Positions 36,915 to 45,305 of a stretch of 64,000 nucleotides of DNA are shown in pieces. The position numbers were made by a program, and so were the translations under genes. The notes under the pieces are model-generated. The model ran no database searches. It was given only the letters and a program-made list of their open reading frames with translations, and was not told the DNA's origin. Numbering within the stretch: position 1 is the stretch's first letter; every line of letters starts with the position of its first letter. This stretch comes from Massilia sp. KIM (GTDB lineage: Bacteria; Pseudomonadota; Gammaproteobacteria; Burkholderiales; Burkholderiaceae_D). The stretch is taken from NCBI RefSeq assembly GCF_002007115.1, contig NZ_MVAD01000001.1, positions 1,116,001 to 1,180,000 on the forward strand, read 5' to 3'.

Positions 36915-37901
36915 TCAGGTTCCAATAAAGGCCGTGCCGAGGGAATCGAGCGCGGACTTGAGCGAGAGGTCGGATTGCGCCAGATAAGTGGAGAGCTTCT
37001 TGACGGCGTAGTCGTCGTCGACCTGGTCTTCCACCCAGTCCAGCTGGTCGAAACTGATGTGCCGTTCCAGGCCCGCATGCGGGTCGATGATGGCTTGCAG
37101 GGTATGGGCGGACGCGCCCGAAAATCCCAGCACCAGCGCCGGCCGGTCCGCGATCCGGGTCAGGAACAGGGCGAGCTCGAAATCGGCGCGCGCCAGGAAG
37201 GGCGTGATCAGGTGCATCCAGTAGGCCGCGACCAGATTGCGGTACATCGGGTCGCGCGGCAGCGGCAGCAACAGGCTCTTTTCCAGCCGGCTGGAGCTGC
37301 TGGCCAGCACCGGCTGCAGCAGCATGCCCAGGGCCAGCAGCACCTGGCGCACCGAGCCCTCGAAGCCGGCCTGGGCCAGCATGGCCTGCAGGCCGCCGAC
37401 GGTCTGCATCTCGAGGAAGTCGGCGAAGGCGGCGTCGTAGGCCGAGGCGCGCAGGTCGAGTTCGACCGTCTGGCTGGCGGCCGCCGCCAGCGGCGCGCTG
37501 GCGTCCGGCGCGCTGACCACGCCGGTGCTGAGGGTCTCCAGCCGGTTCCACAGCCGGTTCAGGACCAGCGGCGCGTCCGGCACGAATTCGGACGGGTCGT
37601 TCACTTCCAGGGCGCTCATCATCAGGAAGGGAAAGCGGCGGCTGGACTGGTCGGCGCTGGCGACGATGTGGCCGGCGATCGCGTGGCGCCGGCGTGGCCC
37701 GATGATGGCGAAGTGCAACGGCGCCATGGCGTCGTAGCTGAGCTTCCAGCGCGCGTCGCTGCTGAGCAGGTCCATGGCGCGCGCCAGCCAGTCGTCCAGC
37801 ACCTTGATCAGGGCCGGGTTGTCGCTGCCCTTGATGAAATCGCCCCGGCTCGGAATCTTGCCGAAGTAGCCGATGGTGGCGGGGGTGGCGGCGCGGCTCA
37901 T
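36915..37901 (-). CDS. tagF: T6SS accessory protein TagF
   Basis: 328 residues. It opens with the family signature IGYFGKIPSRGDFIKGSDNP and continues with FAIIGPRRRHAIAGHIVAS and the RRFPFLMM motif. TagF-type proteins repress assembly after translation in Pseudomonas, by binding Fha1, and are present without Fha in several betaproteobacteria and in Acinetobacter. No Fha, PpkA or PppA gene is in this window, so the target here is unknown. It overlaps tssM by four bases (ATGA) and is followed by the OmpA-like gene. Confidence 0.93.
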   Translation of the reverse strand: MSRAATPATIGYFGKIPSRGDFIKGSDNPALIKVLDDWLARAMDLLSSDARWKLSYDAMAPLHFAIIGPRRRHAIAGHIVASADQSSRRFPFLMMSALEVNDPSEFVPDAPLVLNRLWNRLETLSTGVVSAPDASAPLAAAASQTVELDLRASAYDAAFADFLEMQTVGGLQAMLAQAGFEGSVRQVLLALGMLLQPVLASSSSRLEKSLLLPLPRDPMYRNLVAAYWMHLITPFLARADFELALFLTRIADRPALVLGFSGASAHTLQAIIDPHAGLERHISFDQLDWVEDQVDDDYAVKKLSTYLAQSDLSLKSALDSLGTAFIGT

Positions 37902-40900
37902 TGCGCGGCTCCTGCCGGTGCGGCGGCGGCGATCACGGTCTCCGGCAGGCGCAGGCGCTTGAAGCCCTGGCCTGCGCTGGGAGCGGGCGCGGCCACCGGC
38001 TTGCGGGTGCCGACCACCTTCAGGTTGGCGGTGACGCTCACGCCTTCCGCCGACCAGGTCAACTCGAACACGCCGCCGTCCTTGCGCTTGCGGTTGGACG
38101 ACTCGATCATGTTCTTCAGGCCCGAGCGCCCCGGTTCGTTGAGCAGGGTGACGGTGCGGCCCTGCGGGGTGATGGCGGTGATGCGCGCGCCGGGCGCGCC
38201 GAAACTGCTCGGCCAGGCCATGTGCACCCAGGGCTGGGGCTGGCCGCGCCAGCGCAGCGCCTGGCCGTCGATCTCGATGGTGAACTCGGTGGCGCCATTG
38301 GCGCCCAGGGCCTGGAGGTCGAACATGGTCTGCTCCTCACCGCCGCTGACCGCGGCCACGTTGGCCACGCCGCCCGCCGACAGCGGCGCGACCCAGCCCG
38401 GGAAGCTGGACATCACCGCCGGCGACAGGCGCACGCCCATGTCGGCCCAGGTGCGGGCGGCCAGGGTGTCGCCACGCCGGACCACCAGCGGGCCGACGGT
38501 GGTGTCGAAGAACCTGGCGATCGCGCCGCTCGGGCCGAACACCTCGCCGATCTCCTGGTTGCTGGCCTCGAGCTTGGATTCGACCGAGAACGGGTATTTC
38601 GGGGCCAGGTTCTGGCGGAAGGGCTTGACCACCTGGGCCGCCCAGACCTTGTCGATCTCGGCCTCGGTCGGCTTGACGATCACCGCGAAGCTCTGCATCA
38701 GCGGGCGCACCAGCAGGGGGCGCACCGCCTGCTTCTGGACGTCGGTCATCCCGGTCAGCATCTGCTCGTCCACGTACTTGAGGGCGTCGGCCAGCTCGGA
38801 GCCGTTGCCGTCCAGGGTCTGCTGCATCAGCTGCTTGGCGCCGGGGCCGGGGTCGCCCTGGTTCTTGATGGTGTTGAAGCGGCTGCGCAGCTTGGACATG
38901 TGCTCCATGTAGCCGCGCATGAGCGAGGCGTTGTTGTCCTTGGCGACCACCATGCGCGCCACGCCGGCGAATTCGCGTCCGACCGGTCCGAGCGGGAGGG
39001 CGGCGTTCTGCGCCTTGGCGTCGGCAGGGATGTTGATGTTCACCTGCGAGGGCTTCTGGCGCAGGATGGTCTCGCGGAACCAGGCCATCGCTCCGCGCTG
39101 GGCCTGCTGGATGCCGGCGTCGACCAAGGTCGGGTTGTCCCAGGAGGTCTGCTCGTAGACCGTGGTCACCAGCTTCGCGATCGGCGAGGTCTGCGGGTCG
39201 CCCAGGCGGTTCATGGCGCCGGCGGCGGCGTCGAAGCCGCCCAGCTCGCGGATGGTCACGCCCTGCAGGAACTTCTGCCACTCCTTGGCGTACTCGTTCT
39301 TGTACAGTTCCACCAGGGCCTTCTGGATCTGCTCCGGACTGCCCTCCAGCGTCAGGTCGTCCTTGGAAGCGGTCTTGAGCACCCAGTCGGCGCTTTGCAG
39401 CTCGCGGTTGGCGGCGTCGCGGAAGGCGTCCTGCACGAAGCCTTCCCAGGCCTGGCGGGTGAAGGTGCCGGGAATGGCGTAGCTGCCCAGCACCAGCTCC
39501 TTGTCCTGCTCGCCGACGATGCGTGCCACGGTCATGGTCGGGAAGCGGGTGGCGGCGCGCGCCTTGACGTCCGCGTAGACGCGCTCGCGCGCCGGCATGC
39601 CGCGCACCACGCGGCGCAGGTTGTCGCGGGTCTGGTCGACCAGGGCCAGCTTGGGCTCGAGGCGCGGCCAGGACACGTCCTGGACCTGGGCCAGGTAGAA
39701 GCTGATGATGCGTTCGGCGCCGCGGATCATCTCCTCGCGCGGCATCGCGCCGCGGTTGGCGTCCAGCCAGTTGCGCCAGAAGCGGGTCAGCTGGTCGTTC
39801 AGGTGGGCGCCCTCGGCGCGCGCCGGATCGGCCAGCATCAGGTAGGTCTTGAGGGCGTTGTAGGCGTCCTCGCTGCTGGTGGGCGAGGAATCCTTGAACT
39901 GCTGGGCGAGCTGGGCCTGGGCGTTGGCGGCGGCCTTGTCCTCGCCTTCGGCGCTGGTGCGCGAGGACGGCTGGAGCTGGGCCGCGTTGCGGTTGACCTC
40001 CGTGAGGAAAGCTTCGAGCGACTCGGCCACCGGCTTGAGCATCACCTCGCGCACGCCGCTGAAGTACTCCTCGCGCAGCTTGCGTTCCAGGTAGTCGCCC
40101 TGGTACAGGCCCAGGCTGAGCGAGAGCGGGCGGTCCGCGCGGTAGGCTTCCAGCTGCTCGATGCGGTCCTGCAGGATCTGCAGGGCCTCGAAGCGCGACT
40201 GCAGGTCCACCCGCTTGGCCTGCACCCGCGCGGCCTGGGCCAGGTCGGCTTCGACGTTGGCCACCAGCTGGCGGTTGTTCATGGTCGACCAGGTCCAGCC
40301 GCCCAGGGCCAGCCCGGCCAGGGCCACGCAGGCGATGAAGGCGGCGTAGCGCATGCGGATCTTGGCCGGGCTGGCGTATTGGGCCACCAGGTCCTTGTCG
40401 GCGAAGATCACCTTGCGGAACAGGTTGAGCAGGAAGTAACCCTGCTGCTGCTGGACCTCGTCATGCTCCTGCGGCTGCAGCTTGATGTCGAAGCGCTGCG
40501 CCACGCGGCGCGAGGAGGCCGACACCGGCTCGCCTTCCTGCAGCGCGCTGGTGAAGTAGAAGCCGCGGAACACCGGCTTGAACTGGAAGGGGTTTTCCTC
40601 GAACAGGGTGGCGATGAAGGCGCGCAGCGGCGCCTTGATGGTCGAGAATTCGAGCGGGAAGGTGAACACGCCGGGCGGCATGCGCTCGCGCCACTGCAGG
40701 GCCATGTTGGCCGCGCTCATGTCCTTCAGGCCTTCGTACAGTTCGTCGAAGCGGGCGTCGAACTGGTCCAGCACTTGCTGGCCGGTGACGTTCTGGTTGT
40801 AGGGCAGGGTGGCGCCCCAGACGCGGTCGCGTTCTCCCCGCTCGGCATCCTGGAAGAACTCCGAGAAACCGGTGATCAGGTCGGCCTTGGTGAACACCAC

Positions 40901-41668
40901 GTAGACCGGCGCATGCACTTCGAGTTTCTCGGTCAGCTCCTGCACGCGCTGGCGCAGGTTCTTGGCCAGGTTGATCGCGAACTCCGGCCGGTTGCCGGTG
41001 AGTTCGGCCACGCTGACGGCGATGATCACGCCGTTGATGGGCGCCTTCTTGCGGTACTTCTTCAGCAGCGACAGGAAGCCGAACCACTCGGCCCGGTCTT
41101 CCTCGTGCACGGCATAGCGCCCTGCGGTGTCGATCAGGATGCCGTCGGTGGTGAAGAACCAGTCGCAGTTGCGGGTGCCGCCCACGCCGTGGACGATCTT
41201 GCTGTCGGCGAAGGGGAACTGCAGGCCGGAGCTGGCGATCGCCGTGCTCTTGCCGGCCGCCGGGTTCCCGATGATCATGTACCAGGGCAGCTCGTAGAGG
41301 GCGGCGTCGCCCGAGAGCTGGCCCAGCTTGGAGCCCTTGATGGTGGAGATGGCTTCGAGCATGCGCTCGCGGATCTCCTCCTGCTCCTGGCGCTGGGCCG
41401 GGCTGGCTTTGACGGCCGCGCTGGGCGCGGCAGCGGCCTGCTGTTCCAGCATGTCGCCGAGCTGGCCGGCGGCCTTGCGCCGGCGCAGCCAGCGCCACAG
41501 CCAGGCGGCGCCGCCGGCGAGGATGGCCAGGATGAAGATGCCGTAAGCCCAGGCGGCCGGCAGGCCGAGCAGGGCGGTGGCGATCCACAGCAGCGCGGCA
41601 AGGGCCAGAAGGCCGATCACGGTCATGCCGGTGCGCGAGGTCAGGTGTTGCCAGAGTGTTTGCATCAT
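37898..41668 (-). CDS. tssM: T6SS inner-membrane core protein TssM (IcmF family)
   Basis: 1256 residues. Two N-terminal transmembrane helices (near 17-60) precede a cytoplasmic GTPase-like domain with an intact Walker A, MIIGNPAAGKSTAIASSG (near residue 133). A third helix (AAFIACVALAGLALGGWTW, about 445) leads into the large periplasmic part with the family's DUF1215/IcmF C-terminal blocks. TssM forms the trans-envelope channel with TssL and normally TssJ. TssJ is not seen in this window, so the outer-membrane contact is probably made by other lipoproteins. Long plus-strand frames over this gene are GC-driven shadows. Confidence 0.97.
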   Translation of the reverse strand: MMQTLWQHLTSRTGMTVIGLLALAALLWIATALLGLPAAWAYGIFILAILAGGAAWLWRWLRRRKAAGQLGDMLEQQAAAAPSAAVKASPAQRQEQEEIRERMLEAISTIKGSKLGQLSGDAALYELPWYMIIGNPAAGKSTAIASSGLQFPFADSKIVHGVGGTRNCDWFFTTDGILIDTAGRYAVHEEDRAEWFGFLSLLKKYRKKAPINGVIIAVSVAELTGNRPEFAINLAKNLRQRVQELTEKLEVHAPVYVVFTKADLITGFSEFFQDAERGERDRVWGATLPYNQNVTGQQVLDQFDARFDELYEGLKDMSAANMALQWRERMPPGVFTFPLEFSTIKAPLRAFIATLFEENPFQFKPVFRGFYFTSALQEGEPVSASSRRVAQRFDIKLQPQEHDEVQQQQGYFLLNLFRKVIFADKDLVAQYASPAKIRMRYAAFIACVALAGLALGGWTWSTMNNRQLVANVEADLAQAARVQAKRVDLQSRFEALQILQDRIEQLEAYRADRPLSLSLGLYQGDYLERKLREEYFSGVREVMLKPVAESLEAFLTEVNRNAAQLQPSSRTSAEGEDKAAANAQAQLAQQFKDSSPTSSEDAYNALKTYLMLADPARAEGAHLNDQLTRFWRNWLDANRGAMPREEMIRGAERIISFYLAQVQDVSWPRLEPKLALVDQTRDNLRRVVRGMPARERVYADVKARAATRFPTMTVARIVGEQDKELVLGSYAIPGTFTRQAWEGFVQDAFRDAANRELQSADWVLKTASKDDLTLEGSPEQIQKALVELYKNEYAKEWQKFLQGVTIRELGGFDAAAGAMNRLGDPQTSPIAKLVTTVYEQTSWDNPTLVDAGIQQAQRGAMAWFRETILRQKPSQVNINIPADAKAQNAALPLGPVGREFAGVARMVVAKDNNASLMRGYMEHMSKLRSRFNTIKNQGDPGPGAKQLMQQTLDGNGSELADALKYVDEQMLTGMTDVQKQAVRPLLVRPLMQSFAVIVKPTEAEIDKVWAAQVVKPFRQNLAPKYPFSVESKLEASNQEIGEVFGPSGAIARFFDTTVGPLVVRRGDTLAARTWADMGVRLSPAVMSSFPGWVAPLSAGGVANVAAVSGGEEQTMFDLQALGANGATEFTIEIDGQALRWRGQPQPWVHMAWPSSFGAPGARITAITPQGRTVTLLNEPGRSGLKNMIESSNRKRKDGGVFELTWSAEGVSVTANLKVVGTRKPVAAPAPSAGQGFKRLRLPETVIAAAAPAGAAQ

Positions 41669-41688
41669 CGCTCAGGGTGGTTGCTTGA

Positions 41689-43077
41689 TCAGGTTTGCCC
41701 GCTCAGGTCGGGCGGCGCAGCTGGGCGGACCAGGGCCGCGCTGCGTTGTTGTTCGGCTTCGTTGGCCACGCACAGTGCGGCGGCGCCGGTCTCGAGGGCG
41801 TGCTGGTGGGCCAGGGCCAGCGCCGCCAGGAAGGGCGCGTCGCCGCAGGCGCCGCAGGCCGCGCCCAGGCGGCGCACATCCAGGCCCGGGTCGAGGTGGG
41901 GCAACAGCGCGCCGCTGAGCGCCATCAGTTCCATGATCGGGGCCGTGCGGTGACCGGTGTCGGCGTAGACCGCCGTCACCATAGCCGCGTCGCCGGACCC
42001 GGGCAGCAGCTCGTCGGTCAGGCGGCGCAGCAGCGCCGCATCCGGTTTCCCCGCCGCGCCGCCCTGGTGCGGCGCGAACGCCACCTGGAGCAGTGGCGCG
42101 GGCTCGGCGAACAGGCGCGCCTGCCAGGCGTCGGCCAGCAGCAGGCCGGCCGCGCCTTCGCCGGGGATCCGGCCCTGCGGCCGGCCGGCCGCGAACAGCT
42201 GGCCGGCGCGCGCCATCTCGTCGACGCTGTCGGCGCCGATGTGCGAGCCGAAGGCCAGCACCAGGGCCAGCACCGGCTCGGCGCCGTGTTCGGCCTGGGC
42301 CGCCAGTTCGGTCAGCAGGGTGGCTCCCGGCGCCACGCCCAGCGGCGGCATCACCACGGCGCGCACCTTGTCTTCAGGCCAGCCGGCCTGCACCACGGTT
42401 TCGGACAGCCAGGCGGCCGCGGTGGCGCACTGCTCGACGGTCCAGTCGGCGGTGGCGAAGGCGTGCAGGTGCAGCAGCGGCGCTTGCGGATCCTCGGGTC
42501 CGGCCAGTGCGTCGGGGTGCGCGGCCGCGTGCAGGGCCAGCTCGGAGGCGACCGCGCTGCCCAGCACCAGGGCGCGCCACTGGGCCGCGCTCCATGCCGG
42601 GTCGGGCAGGCCGGTGAGCAGGAGCCAGTCTTCGATGTCCTTCCTGAGCGCGGCGTCCAAGGCGTCGTCGGCGCGTAGGGTCATCAAGGGGTAGCCCTCG
42701 TCGTCGAGCAGCTCGGGATCGAGGTCGGCGCGGGCGCGGCCCTCGGCGAGCGCCTCGTCCAGGGCCGGCGCGGACGCGCCGTGCGGGGTGCGGATGCTGG
42801 AGGCCAGCACGGCCAGGGAGGGCAGGCGAGCCGGCGCGGCGGCTGCCGCCTGCGCCTGGGGCGCGGCCGTCGCCGCGGCGGACGCCGCCGGCAGGGCGGC
42901 CAGGCGCCGTCCGACCCAGAGCGCGAGCAGGACCGACAGCGGCAGCGCCACCATGTAGGCCAGCAGGTCGGTGGTCGAGGGCATGCGGTTGGTGGCGCGC
43001 CAGTACCACACCGCGCCCGCCCACGTGGCGGCGAACACGAACAGGGCCAGCATCGAGGCCTTCATCCAGGGACGCAT
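41689..43077 (-). CDS. Membrane-anchored protein with ketosynthase-like (thiolase-fold) domain, in T6SS operon
   Basis: 462 residues. Two N-terminal helices (MLALFVFAATWAGAVWYW and AYMVALPLSVLLALWVGR) are followed by an Ala-rich linker. The rest resembles a degenerate beta-ketoacyl synthase: LVLAFGSHIGADS, then GEGAAGLLLADAWQARLF as in FabF-type GEGAG, and a late AACGACGDAPFLAALALAH with ALCVANEAEQQRSAALVRP. A recognisable Cys-His-His triad is not obvious, so catalysis is doubtful. It sits between tssM (20 bases) and the PAAR gene (one base), inside the core operon, so a structural or scaffolding role in the membrane complex is likelier than lipid synthesis. The fold assignment is by eye. Confidence 0.65.
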   Translation of the reverse strand: MRPWMKASMLALFVFAATWAGAVWYWRATNRMPSTTDLLAYMVALPLSVLLALWVGRRLAALPAASAAATAAPQAQAAAAAPARLPSLAVLASSIRTPHGASAPALDEALAEGRARADLDPELLDDEGYPLMTLRADDALDAALRKDIEDWLLLTGLPDPAWSAAQWRALVLGSAVASELALHAAAHPDALAGPEDPQAPLLHLHAFATADWTVEQCATAAAWLSETVVQAGWPEDKVRAVVMPPLGVAPGATLLTELAAQAEHGAEPVLALVLAFGSHIGADSVDEMARAGQLFAAGRPQGRIPGEGAAGLLLADAWQARLFAEPAPLLQVAFAPHQGGAAGKPDAALLRRLTDELLPGSGDAAMVTAVYADTGHRTAPIMELMALSGALLPHLDPGLDVRRLGAACGACGDAPFLAALALAHQHALETGAAALCVANEAEQQRSAALVRPAAPPDLSGQT

Positions 43078-43078
43078 G

Positions 43079-43342
43079 TCAGACCTTGTCCACGGTGGCT
43101 TGCTGGCCGGCGATCAGGCTGGCGCCGCAGGCTGTCATGTCGCCATGGCGCGCCGCCGGCTTGCCGTCCACGATCAGGGTCATGTCGCCGCTGATGATGG
43201 GCACCACGCCGTGCATGGGGCAGGCGGTCTTGTCGCCCATGCGGGCGATGCCGACGCCGCCGGCGTCGCTGGCGCCGCTCGCCTCGATGACGGCGCCGCC
43301 GTGGGTGGTCTTGTCTCCGAGCCTGATCAAAGGTCCTGGCAT
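43079..43342 (-). CDS. T6SS PAAR spike-tip protein
   Basis: 87 residues, a single stand-alone PAAR domain with no toxin fused. Repeated motifs are PLIRLGDKTTHGGAVIEASG, GVGIARMGDKTACPMHGV, AARHGDMTACGASLI. PAAR caps the VgrG trimer and sharpens the spike. Three histidines and one cysteine probably bind the zinc at the tip. It is the only PAAR gene in the window although there are three vgrG, so all three VgrG may share it. It lies between tagX and the ketosynthase-like gene. Confidence 0.94.
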   Translation of the reverse strand: MPGPLIRLGDKTTHGGAVIEASGASDAGGVGIARMGDKTACPMHGVVPIISGDMTLIVDGKPAARHGDMTACGASLIAGQQATVDKV

Positions 43343-43352
43343 GTCGCTCTCC

Positions 43353-44195
43353 TCACTTCCGTTTCATCACGCCGGGCACGCGCAGTTCGGTGTGCCCGAG
43401 GTCCATCAACTTCCAGCGGCCGCCCCAGGTGAGGCCGACCGATTCCGCCACCTGGCCGTACAGCTGGTAGCCGCGCATCGCCCACGGGTCTTTTTCCGAG
43501 ATGACGATGCGGCCGTCGCGCACGAAGGCGCTGTCGGCGGCCAGGCCGTACTGGTGCCAGCTCTGGAAGGCGGCGGCATTGGTGACGTTCGGGCCCATGG
43601 CGGCCAGCAGCTGCTGGCGCTCGGGGCCGCGGTAGCCTTCCAGCAGGGTCATGTCGTAGCCGTGCTGCTCCTTCATGATGCGGAAGGCCAGCAGCAGGCG
43701 CTGTTCGAATTCGGGACGCAGCATGCCCCAGTCGCGGCTGGCCGAAGCGATCAGCGGACGTTCCTGGCGCACTTCGGCCGTCGTGAAGGCGACAGGCGGC
43801 AGGGGCGGCGGCGGGGCCAGGTGCTCGCCTTCGAGCAGGGCGGCGACCTGGCCGTTGACCTCGCGGGTGGAATCCTGAAAGCCGCTCAGGCGGGTGTGGG
43901 CGCCCGACAGGATGGCGGCCAGCGGCGGCAGGGCCAGCAGGATGGCGCCGATTATGCAAATTACATAATGCTGTCGGAGGAAGTTGCGTGCCTCGCCGAC
44001 AAGGGCGCGGCCCGACTGGTTGATCGATGCGACCCGCAGCGTGCGCCGCTGCGTCATCGATTGCCAGTGCCGTTGGATGCGCGCTCCCGCGCCGGACAGG
44101 GTCTGGATCACGAAGGCGCGTCCGGTCGGAAACAGGAGCATCCAGCTGATCAGGCAGGCCAGCACGAAGTAGAGCGCCACAGCGAAAAACAGCAA
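43353..44195 (-). CDS. tagX: TagX-type L,D-endopeptidase (M15-like) of the T6SS
   Basis: 280 residues with an N-terminal membrane segment (MLFFAVALYFVLACLISWML) and a second hydrophobic stretch (YVICIIGAILLALPPLAAIL, residues 78-97). The C-terminal half is a VanY/M15-type zinc peptidase: SWHQYGLAADSAF gives His214 and Asp221, and MDLGHTELR gives His268. In Acinetobacter, TagX cuts peptidoglycan so the T6SS can cross the envelope. Its place at the head of the tssM operon supports the same role. It faces the third vgrG island across a 193-base gap. Confidence 0.85.
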   Translation of the reverse strand: MLFFAVALYFVLACLISWMLLFPTGRAFVIQTLSGAGARIQRHWQSMTQRRTLRVASINQSGRALVGEARNFLRQHYVICIIGAILLALPPLAAILSGAHTRLSGFQDSTREVNGQVAALLEGEHLAPPPPLPPVAFTTAEVRQERPLIASASRDWGMLRPEFEQRLLLAFRIMKEQHGYDMTLLEGYRGPERQQLLAAMGPNVTNAAAFQSWHQYGLAADSAFVRDGRIVISEKDPWAMRGYQLYGQVAESVGLTWGGRWKLMDLGHTELRVPGVMKRK

Positions 44196-44388
44196 GGCGG
44201 ATCTTCCTTCTAAGGCAAGGTTGTTACGGAAAGTTAGTTTCCGCGGAGTATAACTTTACTCAGCGATAACACCCCGCACGATTGAAATTATGAGTAGCGG
44301 GTAAGGCGCGCACAATTGGTTACTTGATTTTGGGCACTGTTTTTACATTTGGCGTAGAGTTATGTTTAGCTCAACAAAGGAGTGTGTT
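44196..44388. promoter_or_regulatory. Divergent promoter region between the tagX operon and the VgrG3 island
   Basis: 193 AT-rich bases between divergent genes. A small inverted repeat (CGGAAA, loop GTTAG, TTTCCG) lies at 44227-44243. A TATACT-like box is readable on the minus strand just beside it. AAAGGAG at 44376-44382 is the ribosome site for the following plus-strand gene. Promoter elements are not close to consensus on either strand. Confidence 0.45.
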
Positions 44389-45303
44389 TTGTCCGACAGT
44401 ACCCAGCATCGGCCAGGGCCAGGCCGACCCAGCCTGCTAACCCCCGCCCAGGCGCCGGCCGAAAATCGCGGCATCCTCAGTCAGCTCGACGGTGAGGCGG
44501 CGCCTGCATGGACGGCTGCGAAGCCGCGCAAGCGCGGCGTCGTGCTCAGCGTGCTCGCCGTGGCGCTGGCAGGCGCAGGCGCGGTGCTGTGGTTCGTCAA
44601 GGCCGACACGGCGCAGGCGCCGGAGGCGGCGATGGCGGCGGCCGCCACGCCTGCCCGCGCCGGCGTGAGCGCGCCGGAGGCGCCTCCGTCGGTCGCCGAG
44701 GTGTCGGCGGTGCTCGCCGCGGCGGCCCCGGTCGTGCCCGCGGCCGCCCGCATCGAAGACGAGGCGCCCGCCGAGCCGGCGCGAGCCGATGGCGCGCCCG
44801 CGCTGGCTCCGGACAATGTGCTGGCCCAGGCGCTGAGCGCGCCGCCGGCCGCGGCGGCCAGCCCCAAGCCGGCGCCTGGCGCCGGTGACGGAAAGGATGA
44901 ACTGGCGCCTTTGCTGGCGGCCGCTCCCGCCCAGGATGCACCGAAAGCGGACCAGGCGCCTGCCAAGCGGGCGGAAAAGGACGCGCCGCGCAAGGAAGCG
45001 AAGAAGAAAGAGGCGCCGCGCCTGGCGAGCGCCGACAAGCAGCGCGCCAAGCCTGCGCCGGCCAAGCCGAAGCCCGCGCCGAAGAAGGCCGAGCCGGCGG
45101 TCGACAGCGACGTGGCCCTGCTGGCGGCGCTGCTGGCGCACTCCAAGTCTCCGGCGCCTTCCAAGGCGGCCAGCGATTTCAAGCGCTGCGCCGCGAGCGC
45201 GAGCAGCGCGGAAGCCGAGCGTTGCCGCGTGCGGCTGTGCGAGGGCAGCGCCAAGGGCGCGGCCGAGTGCAAGGGTGTGCGGATCTCCAAAGCGTCGAGT
45301 TGA
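44389..45303 (+). CDS. Single-pass membrane protein with Ala/Pro/Lys-rich stalk, upstream of vgrG3
   Basis: 304 residues from a TTG start at 44389, chosen because AAAGGAG sits six bases before it; an ATG at 44362 has no ribosome site. Residues 50-70 form one transmembrane helix (VVLSVLAVALAGAGAVLWFV). A long low-complexity region follows, first Ala/Pro/Glu, then Lys/Ala/Pro (KRAEKDAPRKEAKKKEAPRL), much like a TonB stalk. The last 60 residues contain five cysteines (FKRCAASASSAEAERCRVRL, CEGSAKGAAECKG). It ends three bases before vgrG3, so both are one transcript. It could span the periplasm near the T6SS complex. No family recognised. Confidence 0.65.
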   Translation: MSDSTQHRPGPGRPSLLTPAQAPAENRGILSQLDGEAAPAWTAAKPRKRGVVLSVLAVALAGAGAVLWFVKADTAQAPEAAMAAAATPARAGVSAPEAPPSVAEVSAVLAAAAPVVPAAARIEDEAPAEPARADGAPALAPDNVLAQALSAPPAAAASPKPAPGAGDGKDELAPLLAAAPAQDAPKADQAPAKRAEKDAPRKEAKKKEAPRLASADKQRAKPAPAKPKPAPKKAEPAVDSDVALLAALLAHSKSPAPSKAASDFKRCAASASSAEAERCRVRLCEGSAKGAAECKGVRISKASS

Positions 45304-45305
45304 CC

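Noticed and set aside
36913-37551. A long N-terminal extension of the OmpA-like protein
   Set aside because: It lies in a shadow frame of tagF, and a lipobox directly follows the ATG at 36912.
37901-41953. A 1350-codon open frame on the plus strand opposite tssM
   Set aside because: It is the antisense of a clear TssM gene; long antisense frames are expected in DNA this rich in G and C, and the translation is low-complexity Gly/Ala/His/Arg without domains.
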